DNA of 64,000 nucleotides from Mucilaginibacter pankratovii (GCF_014773265.1 NZ_JACWMY010000006.1:62001-126000); one strand, 5' to 3'. Positions 52,702-62,625 are shown, numbered from the stretch's first letter. A program made the numbers and translations. The notes: generated by a model from the letters alone, not told the origin.

Positions 52702-53013
52702 TTACACCTGCTGTAAAGAATTGCCGTAAAGCGAGACGCCGGGATTTATGCGGTGATTGAAAAGCCGCCTGCTTAATTTGGCTTTAAGCGCCGAGGCTTT
52801 AATTTTATTTAGCTGCCGGTTAAGGTAATTTTGGCAGAGCAATAAAACGGTTAGCGCAGATAGTATTTCAATAATAGGGCTGAGGCTGGGAGGTGTTTGT
52901 TGTATCGTGGCTTGTTGTGCTGCCTTGCCGGGGTGGCGGGTATGGGCTGGTTGGCCAACAATATTTAAAACTGATAAAAGTAAAATGAGAGCGATTAAAA
53001 TACGGATGATCAT
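52702..53013 (-). CDS. Small membrane protein of unknown function
   Basis: A 103-residue protein with an N-terminal hydrophobic helix or signal (IIRILIALILLLSVLNIVG), a Pro/Gln/Thr-rich linker, a second helix (IIEILSALTVLLLCQNYLN) and a very basic C-terminus (KIKASALKAKLSRRLFNHRI). Not recognised; the composition is consistent with a real membrane protein. It is transcribed towards the TetR operon. Confidence 0.6.
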   Translation of the reverse strand: MIIRILIALILLLSVLNIVGQPAHTRHPGKAAQQATIQQTPPSLSPIIEILSALTVLLLCQNYLNRQLNKIKASALKAKLSRRLFNHRINPGVSLYGNSLQQV

Positions 53014-53274
53014 TTTAAATTAAGTATCACGGATAACCAACGCGGGCTATCTATTGATTGTGATAAGGTTTAGGGGCGCAATAAAGATAAGCTACGTTTG
53101 GCTAATAAAAAATACGTAGAAGTACCCGATTTTCACCCTTTTTTTAGGGTGAAAACACGGTATGAAATATCAAATAAAATGTAGAAGTAGTTTTGTAACA
53201 ATTACCCGGGTTTGTACTTTGCTTTAAACTTTCGCCTTATATTAGCTTTATAAACCGCTAACCATCAACCTTAA
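53014..53274. promoter_or_regulatory. Upstream region of the deacetylase with hairpin and repeats
   Basis: A perfect hairpin, TTTTCACCCT / AGGGTGAAAA (53130-53155, T6 loop), lies between two copies of GTAGAAGTA (53116-53124 and 53181-53189). The promoter of the polysaccharide deacetylase is expected here. No gene is seen in these 261 bp. Confidence 0.55.
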
Positions 53275-54594
53275 ATGAAACACCTATTATTACCAGCCAT
53301 CGTGCTTGTATTATTTGCAGGCCTTGCAAAAGCGCAGTCGCCCGGCGAAACTATCATCACCCGCTGGCCGGATGATAAGAAAGGCGCTGTGTCTATCACC
53401 TTTGATGATGGTTCTGTAAACCAGTTTAAGCAGGCTTTACCCGTGCTGAACAGGTTAAACCTGAAGGCCACCTTTTTTATTATTACGGGGCAGATACCCG
53501 GATCCAGGTACGCCGGTAAGTTTATTGGCCGCCCCGTAAAAACCATTATTGCCGAAACTGCCACAGTGCCAACCGATAAGGATAATTTTTATGAACGTGC
53601 CTCGGCGGCGGGCTACCTGGGTTTGATAGGCCCGCTCGATTACCATTACAAGGCCGGCTCGCTGGTAGATGCCGGTAAGCTAACCGAAGCTTATACGGTG
53701 ATGGATGAGCTGTACCAAAAAGTACGTAACAACGAATTTAAGCCCGGCGTTCAGCATAATACCGAGTATATTGATGCCCATGGCACAACCTGGGCAGATA
53801 TACGCCGGTACGCTAAGCAGGGGCACGAGTTTGCCAGCCACATGGTAACTCATCCCCGCCTGGCCGCGCTTGATGAAGCTAATATGCTTTACGAAATGCA
53901 AAGCAGCCGCCTGGACATTTTGAGGGAATTGGGCGCGCGGTACACCTTTTCTGCCGAAGGCCCTTTTGGTACCGAGAACGAGCGGGTGATGCAATACCTG
54001 TACAAGGTTTACCCCGCCTTACGTAACCGGATGCCCGAGCCCTGGTTAAAGGAGATCAGCCGGGGCAACCGCAGTAACCCGGGTAGTACCGATAAAAAAT
54101 ATATCCAGTTTCAGCGCGGGGCAACTACCAAAACACCCATGCCCATGATGAAGGCCTGGGTAGATACCACCGCAAATAAAGATAATACCTGGCTGGTGCT
54201 TACCTTCCACGGCGTTGACGGCATTGGCTGGGAAGCGTTAACCCACCAACAGCTTGACGAGTACTTTAGCTACATTAAGGCCAAAGATAAACTATGGGTA
54301 GCCACATTTGGCGATGCAACGCGTTATATCCGCGAACGGCAGAGTGCAAGCGTTAAATCCTTTGGCAATAATGGCAGCATAACGGTAAGCCTTAGCCACC
54401 CGTTAAATAAAGCTATGTACAACCTGCCGCTTACCCTTAAAACGTATGTACCCGCAGGCTGGAAAAAAGTAAAGGTAAGCCAGGGCACTAAAACAAGTAT
54501 GGTTGTGCCGGTTGCGCAGCAGGGCGGGGCCGCGCGTTACGTGCTGTATAAAGCCTATGCCAATGCTTCGCCGGTAAGGCTAAGAGCCATGTAA
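53275..54594 (+). CDS. Secreted polysaccharide deacetylase (NodB homology)
   Basis: A 439-residue secreted protein that should remove acetyl groups from a glycan. Signal peptide (1-20, ending AKAQ), then the NodB domain: GAVSITFDDGSVNQFKQALP (metal ligands D44/D45 region), LKATFFIIT, and the His pair in FASHMVTHP (H189, H193). The C-terminal third (about 350-430) is beta-rich and could bind carbohydrate. Single gene with a 5' region rich in inverted repeats. It is in the same stretch as GH20 and the amidase-type wall enzymes. Confidence 0.92.
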   Translation: MKHLLLPAIVLVLFAGLAKAQSPGETIITRWPDDKKGAVSITFDDGSVNQFKQALPVLNRLNLKATFFIITGQIPGSRYAGKFIGRPVKTIIAETATVPTDKDNFYERASAAGYLGLIGPLDYHYKAGSLVDAGKLTEAYTVMDELYQKVRNNEFKPGVQHNTEYIDAHGTTWADIRRYAKQGHEFASHMVTHPRLAALDEANMLYEMQSSRLDILRELGARYTFSAEGPFGTENERVMQYLYKVYPALRNRMPEPWLKEISRGNRSNPGSTDKKYIQFQRGATTKTPMPMMKAWVDTTANKDNTWLVLTFHGVDGIGWEALTHQQLDEYFSYIKAKDKLWVATFGDATRYIRERQSASVKSFGNNGSITVSLSHPLNKAMYNLPLTLKTYVPAGWKKVKVSQGTKTSMVVPVAQQGGAARYVLYKAYANASPVRLRAM

Positions 54595-54598
54595 AAAC

Positions 54599-54790
54599 CT
54601 ACACTCCCAATACGTTGCGCGTGCCGTATGAGCCTAACACGTACGAGCGCTTGTAACAGCTGCCGCATTCGTACCGCTTTACAGGTAGAAAAAAAAGCAA
54701 TGTTTTCATCCAAAACGGCCTCTTTGCCCTTCGGTTTAGGATGCCCACGGTGCATTTGGGGCATTTGATCTTGTTGTTCTTTGTTTCCAT
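54599..54790 (-). CDS. Small zinc-ribbon protein
   Basis: A 63-residue protein with two cysteine pairs, CPKC near residue 10 and CGSC near residue 42, the spacing of a zinc ribbon, separated by a hydrophobic segment (WMKTLLFFLPV). Role unknown. It is convergent with the deacetylase, 4 bp from its stop. Confidence 0.65.
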   Translation of the reverse strand: METKNNKIKCPKCTVGILNRRAKRPFWMKTLLFFLPVKRYECGSCYKRSYVLGSYGTRNVLGV

Positions 54791-55332
54791 AAGGGGTCTT
54801 TGTAAACGTTAAACTTTAATTATTATCACCAGTTGCCAACGTCTTGCAATGGGCTTAGTAGTACCGCATTGCCTCGTAGCAATTAAAAAGAAATTGTTTT
54901 ACAGGTAGTAGCCTGCTTCGATACGTTGCAGCACGTTTGCATACAACAGAAAAATAAATGGAGTGCAGATGGCGATAGATATATCGGGCAAGGCCATAGC
55001 CCTGCTCTTCGCCGTTAAAACGATGCTTTTCCCAATGGAAACCAGCACTCGTTTAATATTTTGCAGCCCGTGCGTAATCGCAGTAACTTGCAAAACCGTA
55101 TTAGTGATACCCAACTCCTTGTGCGGTGAGTGCAGCCGGGAGTTGTTATTTATACGATAAAGATACAGTTTTATTGCGTATTAGTTAACCGGTATTTTAA
55201 TTAATTTATAGCAGTGCAAAAAGCGAATTTTACTACCGGTTAGAAACCAAATATGGGTTTAATGTAACTAAAACGAAAATTTGAGGGGTGGACAAAATCA
55301 GGACAAATAGAGACGCCCCAAGTAAAGCGACT
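54791..55332. other. 540-bp region without a supported gene
   Basis: A 71-codon open frame (54899-55114, minus) and one on the plus strand exist, but neither has a recognisable motif; the minus one has a weak hydrophobic stretch (AICTPFIFLLYANVL). I treat the region as non-coding, AT-rich toward the right end. Confidence 0.45.
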
Positions 55333-57117
55333 TTATAATTTTGCTATGGTATCTTCAATTTCGTTACCGGCCTCCAGCTCCATTTTTTTGCGCAAGCGCT
55401 GTTTGGCTTTCTTTATCCCATCGGTGGTAATGCCCAGCATGCCGGCCATTTCGCGGTTATTAAGGTTAAGTTTTATAAGGGCCATCAGCCGGGTGTCGGT
55501 CCCGGTAAGGTGCGGGTATTTGTTGCGCAGGCGATAAAAAAACGCAGGGTGCACTTTGGTAAAAAGCTTTTTAAATTCGCCCCAGTTTTCATCCGTCATG
55601 ATATGGGCCTTCATCATATTATCCAGCTCTCGTGCGTCGCCTTCGCTGCTGAATTTTAGTTGCAGTTTCTCCACCTCGGTTTTAAACTCCTCTATCAATA
55701 GATTCTTCTGCATCAGGTTTTCGGTGTAGCCATGCAGGGCAAGCGCGGCGTTGTTCAGCTCCTCATCAAGCCGTAACTTTTCTGATGTCAGTAGCTCCTG
55801 ATCCTTTTTGGCTTTTAGCCGCTGCCTGTTGTAAATGAGGATACTGATCACCATCAAAAGCAATAGCACAATAATAACAGTGTTCCGTTTGTACGCGCCA
55901 ATTTCACCGTTTATCTTTAATTTGTTTAGTTGGGCCTTGCTTTTATCCAGCTCCCATTGCAAACGCACGCGCTCAACCTCGGCAAGGTTATCGCGGTTTT
56001 CCAGGCTATCCTTGGCCGCGCTATATTTTTTATTGAACAGGTTAGATTGGGCCATTTGGCCAAGTTTTTCATACAACGATGCCTTCAACCCGTAATAGGT
56101 AACGCGGTATCGCAACACATCCTCGCGCGATTGGTTCAGCAGATCGTAGGCCAGGGCAAGCTGTTGCGATGCCCGGCCAAGGCTGTCGGCCTCCAGGCTT
56201 ATTTTTACCAGGCGTAGCATTGCCGTAGCTGCATTAATAATTTGGTTGTATTGTAACGATACTTTGTAATCTGTTTGGATAAGTGGCAGAGCCTTTTTGT
56301 ACTGGCTCTGCATAAAATATATCGACCCTATGTTGCCTGTAGTGATGCCTACCCATACCGTATCGTGCGCGGCCTTCGCCATACTTAAAGCCTCATCAAA
56401 GTACTGCATTGCGGTTTTAAACTGCTGCGTACTCCGGTAGGTAAGGCCCATGGTGTTTAAAGTGTTTATGCGCGATCGGGACGACGGCTGCTGATACTTT
56501 AAGGTCTGTTTCAGGTTTTCGCGGGCGTTATCATAATCGCCAATGGCGTAGTAAAAATCGGCTACTTCAGAAAAGTAGGCGCCCATATCCGGCACCTTGT
56601 CAAAACCAATTTCGCGGAATTTTTCCTGCGAGAATAAAAAGTACCGGCAGGCGGAGATGTTTTGTTTGTAGATGAACAAGTAAACCGCTTTGCGGTGCAT
56701 ATATATGGCGGTTTCAAGAGGCAGTGCATGTTCCTCGGCAAATAATATGGCTTTCTCGTAATATGAATTACTTAATGGATTATATCTGCGGTTTACCGAA
56801 TAGTAATCGGCACGCATATCAAATATGGCACACTCCAGCGGCAGATCGGCCAGTTCTTTGGCTATGCCGGTAAGGTTGTCCAGGCTTTTCATGGCGTCCT
56901 GTTCGGCCATATTACGGCAATTGATCTTGTAGCGCAGGCGCGCCTCGTCAACCCGTTTATTTTCGGGCAGGTTTTTGATGGGGGCAAACAGGCCAGGTAT
57001 GTAGGCTGATGGTTTATTTTGAACGGCAGCTTTGAAACCGGATAGAGAAAGCGCGGCAAAAAACAATGCCAATACCAGCAGAGCGCCTTTTGATCTATTT
57101 AAACATTTAGGGGTCAA
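55333..57117 (-). CDS. Membrane-bound TPR protein with C-terminal HTH-like domain
   Basis: A 594-residue protein. Signal peptide or anchor (about 10-30), tetratricopeptide repeats (about 90-330; YYAIGDYDNARENLKQTLKY, TMGLTYRSTQQFKTAMQYFD, NIGSIYFMQSQYKKALPLIQ), one membrane helix (about 413-433, VIIVLLLLMVISILIYN), a coiled coil (about 434-500) and a helix-turn-helix-like end (LMALIKLNLNNREMAGMLGI, TTDGIKKAKQRLRKKM) similar to LuxR-type regulators. The layout, periplasmic TPR sensor to cytoplasmic DNA-binding end, fits a one-component membrane regulator of the kind common in Bacteroidota. Single gene. Confidence 0.85.
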   Translation of the reverse strand: MTPKCLNRSKGALLVLALFFAALSLSGFKAAVQNKPSAYIPGLFAPIKNLPENKRVDEARLRYKINCRNMAEQDAMKSLDNLTGIAKELADLPLECAIFDMRADYYSVNRRYNPLSNSYYEKAILFAEEHALPLETAIYMHRKAVYLFIYKQNISACRYFLFSQEKFREIGFDKVPDMGAYFSEVADFYYAIGDYDNARENLKQTLKYQQPSSRSRINTLNTMGLTYRSTQQFKTAMQYFDEALSMAKAAHDTVWVGITTGNIGSIYFMQSQYKKALPLIQTDYKVSLQYNQIINAATAMLRLVKISLEADSLGRASQQLALAYDLLNQSREDVLRYRVTYYGLKASLYEKLGQMAQSNLFNKKYSAAKDSLENRDNLAEVERVRLQWELDKSKAQLNKLKINGEIGAYKRNTVIIVLLLLMVISILIYNRQRLKAKKDQELLTSEKLRLDEELNNAALALHGYTENLMQKNLLIEEFKTEVEKLQLKFSSEGDARELDNMMKAHIMTDENWGEFKKLFTKVHPAFFYRLRNKYPHLTGTDTRLMALIKLNLNNREMAGMLGITTDGIKKAKQRLRKKMELEAGNEIEDTIAKL

Positions 57118-57244
57118 TGTGTAGTTCAGTTGAGCAACTAAATATAAGCATTTTACGGCCCTCCCGAAACTGGAAATTCAATCGATTTCTAATTATTAGG
57201 CATTTTAGCAATTGTTTAAACCTATAATTAAGAATGGTTTAATA

Positions 57245-58534
57245 TTACGCTTCCTTAGCCGCAGCGGGTGTTTGTATTTGATTTAACGATAGCGGTATGA
57301 GGCTTTTGGTTTTGAGGTAGGTGATAGTTACGATGGCCAAAGTCATACTGCCGCCAAATATTACCGCCGGAATAGTGCCCAGCAATCGCGCCGCCGTGCC
57401 CGATTCAAAAGCACCTATTTCGTTAGACGAACCGATGAACATTGCGTTTACTGCCGATACCCGGCCACGCATATGATCGGGCGTTAACAGCTGCATAATG
57501 GTGCCACGGATAATTACGCTTACGCTATCAAAAGCGCCCTCGGTAAATAAAAAGATAAGCGACAAGTAAAAACTGCGTGATAAACCAAAGCAAATGATGG
57601 AAAGGCCAAAGCCGGTTACCGCAATAAGCAAATTGCGCCATGGCCTGCCCATAGGCGAAAACCTGGCCATAGCCAGCATGGTTAATACCGCGCCCAGCGA
57701 TGTGGTGGCGCGCATAATGCCCAGGCCCTCGGCACCAACCTTTAATATCTCGTTGGCAAAAACGGGCAGAAGCGCGACAGCGCCACCAAAAAATACCGAG
57801 AACAGATCCAGGCTCATGGCGCCTATCATCATTTTGCTGTTGAATACAAACTTTATCCCTTCCGACAGGCTTTTCCAAATATTTTCCTTGGGCACAAAAA
57901 TAGGCGGGTAAGATCTAAGCAGGTAAATAAGCACCAGCGATATAGCCAGGAAAACAAGGATAACCGCAAACGTGACCGAGATACCCAGGTAGCCGTAAAT
58001 AAGCCCGCCCGCGGCCGGCCCCAAAATTGATGCAATCTGCCAGGTACTGCTGCTCCAGGTAGCGGAGTTGGTGTAAATTTCTTTAGGCACGCTTTGCGTG
58101 TAAATAACAAAGGTGGCCGGGCCGTAAAATGCACGCGCAACACCGTTAAAAAATATCATTACATAAATGGTTGGCACCACCCAGCTTGTGTGGATGTAAT
58201 TGCCTGCGCCCTTTAATGTAATTAAAAACATCACCAGCGAAGAGATAAACACACCGATGAATATCAGCAACAGCATTTTACGCTTTTCGGATTTATCGGC
58301 TATGTAGCCGCCGTAAAGCGCTATACCAACCGCGGGGATAGCTTCGCAAAGCCCAACAAGGCCAAGGGCGAAGGGGTCTTTAGTGAGATGGTAAATATAA
58401 AAGCCGATGATAACGGCCTGCATCTGGTAAGCAAAAGTGAAGCAAAAACGCATGCCGATATAAGATCTGAAATCCTTGTATCGTAGTGCTGCAAAAGTTT
58501 CTATCCGGGGGCTTGTACTATCTTCTTCGGGCAT
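57245..58534 (-). CDS. MFS transporter (EntS-like)
   Basis: A 429-residue transporter with about 12 helices, beginning TFAALRYKDFRSYIGMRFCF and with the motif A-like loop ALYGGYIADKSEKRKMLLLI. The first helices and the loop TPDHMRGRVSAVNAMFIGSS near the last third place it in the EntS/multidrug MFS_3 group. Substrate unknown. It lies 125 bp downstream of the M28 peptidase and is separated from it by a terminator, so it has its own promoter. Confidence 0.9.
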   Translation of the reverse strand: MPEEDSTSPRIETFAALRYKDFRSYIGMRFCFTFAYQMQAVIIGFYIYHLTKDPFALGLVGLCEAIPAVGIALYGGYIADKSEKRKMLLLIFIGVFISSLVMFLITLKGAGNYIHTSWVVPTIYVMIFFNGVARAFYGPATFVIYTQSVPKEIYTNSATWSSSTWQIASILGPAAGGLIYGYLGISVTFAVILVFLAISLVLIYLLRSYPPIFVPKENIWKSLSEGIKFVFNSKMMIGAMSLDLFSVFFGGAVALLPVFANEILKVGAEGLGIMRATTSLGAVLTMLAMARFSPMGRPWRNLLIAVTGFGLSIICFGLSRSFYLSLIFLFTEGAFDSVSVIIRGTIMQLLTPDHMRGRVSAVNAMFIGSSNEIGAFESGTAARLLGTIPAVIFGGSMTLAIVTITYLKTKSLIPLSLNQIQTPAAAKEA

Positions 58535-58619
58535 TTATGAGGTATTTGTGTTGAGGCCTGCAATTTACAAACCTGTGTTTTATTATGGTAATTGTAATGG
58601 TATTGTGGCTTTAATTTAA

Positions 58620-58646
58620 CAAAAAAGGCGCGGTGTATGCCGCGCC
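58620..58646 (-). terminator. Terminator of the M28 peptidase gene
   Basis: On the minus strand GGCGCGG / CCGCGCC pair around CATACA and run into six Ts. Confidence 0.85.
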
Positions 58647-58659
58647 TCGTATGCTTTGT

Positions 58660-60039
58660 TTATAAGCCGTGCTGGTCTATCAAATAAACCAGGGCTGCTA
58701 TGGCGCCTGCACCCAGTTCAAGTTCGCGTTTGTTTACGTTCTCAAACACATCGTTTGGCGTATGGTGGATATCGAAATACCGTTGCGAATCGGGCCGGAA
58801 ACCGATCAGGACGATGGATGGTATGGTTTCCTTCAGCGGGCCTATATCGGTGCCGCCGCCGCCGGCTACCAGCCTGTCGGCTTCGTAGGGTTCAAAAAGC
58901 GCTTTGTATTTATCATTAATAGCCTTTAACTGTGCCGCCGGGATTGCCTGGAAGCTGAAACCGCGCGGGGTGAAACCACCTTCGTCGGTCTCTATAGCGG
59001 CAATGTGCTCTTCTTTGTTTTGGGCGGCAACTTCGGCGTATTTAAGGCCGCCTTTGTGGCCATTCTCCTCGTTCATAAAAAACACCGCACGTACCGAGTT
59101 TTTGGGTTTGTAACCAACGGCTTTAAATATGCGCAGTACCTCTACAGATTGCATTACGCCGGTACCATCATCATGCGCGCCCTCGGCCAGGTCCCACGAA
59201 TCGAGGTGGCCGCCAACGGTGATAAATTTATTGGGGTTTTCGCTGCCGGTAATTTCGCCGATAACGTTGTATGATTTTACATCGGGCAAGGTTTGGCAGC
59301 TTTGTTTAAAATAGAATTTTATCAAAGGCAACTTGCGTAATTTTAACATAGCGCTAAGTTTGTTTGCCGCCAGGGTAGAGATAGCCGCTGCTGGGATCTT
59401 ACGGCCGCCTTCGGCATACACGGTGCCGCCTGTGTGCGGGTAATCGTCAAGCGCGGGGGTTATGGAGCGTACGATGGCGCCAACAGCGCCGTATTTAGCA
59501 GCTGCCGATGGGCCCGCAAAGCGTTGAATCCCCGCTGCGCCGTAACCTGCACCTGTTTCTATAAAACGCGGATCAAAGGGGCCGTTAAAAAAAACGATCT
59601 TGCCTTTTACCACGCTTTCGCCAAGAGCATCAAGCTCTTTTAGACTTTTCACCTCAACAATGTTGGCGGTGATACCAGCCGAAGGCGTACCAACCGACAT
59701 GCCCAGCGCCGCTATGGGCACCTTAATGCGTGTTTTGCCATCAATAATAAAGCCTTCCTCCTTTGCGCCACGAACCCAGTGCGGCACCATTACTTCCTGC
59801 AGGTAAACCTTATCAAAGCCATAGCTATCCATCAGCTTTTTACTCCACGTTACAGATTTTTCTGCACCAGCGGAGCCGCTTAAGCGCTGCCCGATGCTTT
59901 TACACAGGTAACGCAGGTTTTCGTAGCATTGGCCGTTTACAAGGGCCTCGTCATACAGTTTGCGTATCATTAACGAGTCCTGTGCTTTTACAGTGGTAGC
60001 GGCAAAAAATAAAGAGAGGAGCAGTATGGATTTCTTCAT
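58660..60039 (-). CDS. M28-family zinc metallopeptidase
   Basis: A 459-residue secreted aminopeptidase. Signal peptide (about 1-19, ending VKAQ), a protease-associated-type insert (about 120-230, GAAGIQRFAGPSAAAKYGAV) and the peptidase domain: GGHLDSWDLAEGAHDDGTG with zinc ligands H278 and D290 and D280 nearby, the catalytic pair in NEENGHKGG, the Asp in ETDEGGF, and the His in DIHHTPND. It is complete and probably active, cleaving N-terminal residues in the periplasm. Confidence 0.94.
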   Translation of the reverse strand: MKKSILLLSLFFAATTVKAQDSLMIRKLYDEALVNGQCYENLRYLCKSIGQRLSGSAGAEKSVTWSKKLMDSYGFDKVYLQEVMVPHWVRGAKEEGFIIDGKTRIKVPIAALGMSVGTPSAGITANIVEVKSLKELDALGESVVKGKIVFFNGPFDPRFIETGAGYGAAGIQRFAGPSAAAKYGAVGAIVRSITPALDDYPHTGGTVYAEGGRKIPAAAISTLAANKLSAMLKLRKLPLIKFYFKQSCQTLPDVKSYNVIGEITGSENPNKFITVGGHLDSWDLAEGAHDDGTGVMQSVEVLRIFKAVGYKPKNSVRAVFFMNEENGHKGGLKYAEVAAQNKEEHIAAIETDEGGFTPRGFSFQAIPAAQLKAINDKYKALFEPYEADRLVAGGGGTDIGPLKETIPSIVLIGFRPDSQRYFDIHHTPNDVFENVNKRELELGAGAIAALVYLIDQHGL

Positions 60040-60088
60040 GGAAAAGAGTGTTTGAACAAAAATAGTATTTGTATTGGAAAAACCTCAG

Positions 60089-62197
60089 TTACGAGATCTT
60101 ATCCCAGCTTAATCCTTCATTTTTTGTTTGGAAGGGCTGGTTGAGCAGCAGGTTTTCGGGGAGGGCAAGCTGAGGGTCTTTCTCCAGGATACCTTCTACG
60201 CATTTGCGGGCTTTTATCAACAGTTCCTGGTCGGTAGCGAGGTTGGCAACTTTCAGGTCGAGCACGCCGCTTTGCTGGGTGCCTTCGATGTTGCCGGGGC
60301 CGCGCAGCTGCATATCTATCTCCGCTATCTCAAAACCATTATTGGTTTTTACCATGGTGTTGATGCGTACGCGGCCATCGTTACTGAGTTTTGGGCTGGT
60401 CATCAGGATACAGTACGATTGCTCGGCGCCTCGCCCTACACGCCCCCGGAGCTGGTGTAATTGCGACAGCCCGAAGCGCTCTGCATTTTCTATGATCATT
60501 ACCGATGCATTGGGCACATTTACGCCAACTTCTATCACAGTGGTGGCCACCATTATCTGCGTTTCGCCTTTAATGAAACGCTGCATTTCAAAATCTTTAT
60601 CTGCTGCGGCCATTTTTCCATGCACAACGCTGATGCGGAATTGCGGTAAAGGAAACTCGCGACTCATAGTTTCCGTGCCATCCATCAGGTTTTTCAGATC
60701 CAGTTTTTCGCTTTCCTGTATCAGGGGGTATACTACGTACACCTGGCGGCCTTTGGCTATCTCCTGTTTCATAAAACCAAACATGCGCAGGCGCTGTGCC
60801 TCGTAAAAGTGTTTAGTCTCTATCGGCTTACGCCCGGCAGGTAATTCATCAATTACGGATACATCCAGGTCGCCGTACAATGTCATGGCCAGGGTACGGG
60901 GGATGGGGGTAGCGGTCATCACCAGCACATGTGGGGGGATGATGTTCTTGCGCCAAAGCTTTGCGCGCTGTTCCACACCAAAACGGTGCTGCTCGTCTAT
61001 CACCACCAAGCCCAGGTTTTGGTATTGTACTTTATCTTCTATAAGGGCGTGGGTGCCTATCAGTATTTTAAGGCTGCCATCTTCCAGCTTTTCGTGAATA
61101 ACCCTGCGTTTTTTTTGCGGTACCGAGCCGGTAAGCAGCGCCACTTCCACAAAGTCATCGCCCACCAGGCTTTTAATGGTTTGATAATGCTGGTTGGCCA
61201 GTATCTCCGTAGGCGCCATAATGCAGGTTTGAAAGCCATTATCTATGGCGATGAGCATGCTCATCAGCGCTACCACCGTTTTGCCACTGCCTACATCGCC
61301 CTGCAGCAGGCGGTTCATTTGCACGCCGCGCTGCGTATCTATACGGATCTCTTTTAAAACACGTTTTTGCGAATTGGTAAGCTCAAAAGGTAGTTTATGG
61401 TGATAAAACTCGTTAAAGTAATTGCCTACCGTTCCAAAAATATTGCCCTTGAACTTTGATGCCCTCGTAAGTTTGTTTTTCAGCAGTTTTAATTGCAGGA
61501 AAAATAGCTCCTCGAATTTTAAGCGATGGATAGCTTCATTCAGCTGAGCGGCATTATCCGGGAAGTGAATATTACGATAGCTATCGGCACGGGGCGCCAG
61601 CTTAAAGCGGTTTAACAGGTAGGCAGGGAGGTTCTCCTGAATGTCTTTCGCGCACTGATCCAGCAAGCCCGCAATGAGTTTTTGCAGCCCTTTACTGTCT
61701 AAAGTAAATTGCTCAAGGTTTTTGGTAGAGTTGTAAGCGGGTTGCAGGGTAAGTGCACCGCGCTGCTGGGTTGCACCAGAGTTGTAAAGCTCCATTTCGG
61801 GATGAGCCATCTGAGCCTTGCCGTTAAAAAAGCCGGGCTTGCCAAACAGTACATATACCTTACCGGGGATGAGGTTTTTCTCTACCCATTTAATGCTTTG
61901 GAACCACACCAGCTCTATAATGCCGGTATCGTCCTTGGCTTGTGCCACCAGGCGTTTAGTGTGCTTTTCGCCTATGATCTCTTTCGAGGCCAGCCGTGCC
62001 AGCACCTGCACATAAGGCATATCCGGCTGGATATCCTTTATCTTATAAAACCGTGTACGGTCTATATACTTATACGGAAAGTGTTTGAGCAGATCCTCAA
62101 ACGTAAAAATTTGCAGCTCTTTTTTAAGCACCTCCGCTCGGGCAAGGCCTACACCTTTTAAATACTCGATGGGTGTTTGAAAAGCTTGACTGTTCAA
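60089..62197 (-). CDS. recG: ATP-dependent DNA helicase RecG
   Basis: Helicase that reverses stalled forks and processes Holliday junctions. The 702-residue protein is of normal length: N-terminal wedge domain, Walker A GDVGSGKT (K306), DEQH box (401-404) in VIDEQHRFGVEQRAKL, and motif VI QLHQLRGRVGRG. It ends the minus-strand pair that starts with the RidA gene (11 bp apart). Confidence 0.97.
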   Translation of the reverse strand: MNSQAFQTPIEYLKGVGLARAEVLKKELQIFTFEDLLKHFPYKYIDRTRFYKIKDIQPDMPYVQVLARLASKEIIGEKHTKRLVAQAKDDTGIIELVWFQSIKWVEKNLIPGKVYVLFGKPGFFNGKAQMAHPEMELYNSGATQQRGALTLQPAYNSTKNLEQFTLDSKGLQKLIAGLLDQCAKDIQENLPAYLLNRFKLAPRADSYRNIHFPDNAAQLNEAIHRLKFEELFFLQLKLLKNKLTRASKFKGNIFGTVGNYFNEFYHHKLPFELTNSQKRVLKEIRIDTQRGVQMNRLLQGDVGSGKTVVALMSMLIAIDNGFQTCIMAPTEILANQHYQTIKSLVGDDFVEVALLTGSVPQKKRRVIHEKLEDGSLKILIGTHALIEDKVQYQNLGLVVIDEQHRFGVEQRAKLWRKNIIPPHVLVMTATPIPRTLAMTLYGDLDVSVIDELPAGRKPIETKHFYEAQRLRMFGFMKQEIAKGRQVYVVYPLIQESEKLDLKNLMDGTETMSREFPLPQFRISVVHGKMAAADKDFEMQRFIKGETQIMVATTVIEVGVNVPNASVMIIENAERFGLSQLHQLRGRVGRGAEQSYCILMTSPKLSNDGRVRINTMVKTNNGFEIAEIDMQLRGPGNIEGTQQSGVLDLKVANLATDQELLIKARKCVEGILEKDPQLALPENLLLNQPFQTKNEGLSWDKIS

Positions 62198-62208
62198 TTT
62201 TTACTAAT

Positions 62209-62589
62209 TCAGGGCTTTAACGCAATTACCGAGATCTCTACATTAACACCTTTTGGCAAGCCAGCTACCTGCACGGTTTCGCGGGCGGGGAAGTTTGCGG
62301 TAAAGTACGAGCCGTACACCTCATTCACCTGCGCAAAGGTTTGCATATCGGTTAAAAAAATGGTTGTTTTAATAATGTTGTCGAAACCAACGCCGGCTTC
62401 ATCTAATATGCCTTTCAAATTCTCCATAACCAGTTTTGCTTCATCGGTTATGCCGGTGGTTACAATTTCGCCGGTGGCTGGGTTCATGGGGATCTGCCCG
62501 GATACAAAAAGCAAACCGCCTGCGGCTACTGCCTGGCTGTATGGGCCAATAGGGGCCGGGGCATTTTTAGTATTGATGATCGTTTTCAT
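62209..62589 (-). CDS. RidA-family protein
   Basis: A 126-residue protein of the RidA/YjgF/UK114 family, which hydrolyses reactive imine/enamine intermediates. IGPYSQAVAAGGLLFVSGQI, the trimer signature, is present, and the catalytic arginine is R103 in FPARETVQV. Gene symbol withheld as the family has several paralogues. It starts the pair with recG. Confidence 0.93.
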   Translation of the reverse strand: MKTIINTKNAPAPIGPYSQAVAAGGLLFVSGQIPMNPATGEIVTTGITDEAKLVMENLKGILDEAGVGFDNIIKTTIFLTDMQTFAQVNEVYGSYFTANFPARETVQVAGLPKGVNVEISVIALKP

Positions 62590-62625
62590 TAGGATAATTA
62601 TTAAAAGCGCGGGTTAGGTAAAAGA

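Noticed and set aside
54899-55114. 71-codon minus-strand frame in the 540-bp gap
   Set aside because: Weak hydrophobic stretch only; an overlapping plus-strand frame of similar length exists; no motif.
60204-60806. 200-codon plus-strand frame over recG
   Set aside because: Antisense shadow; recG is certain from its motifs.
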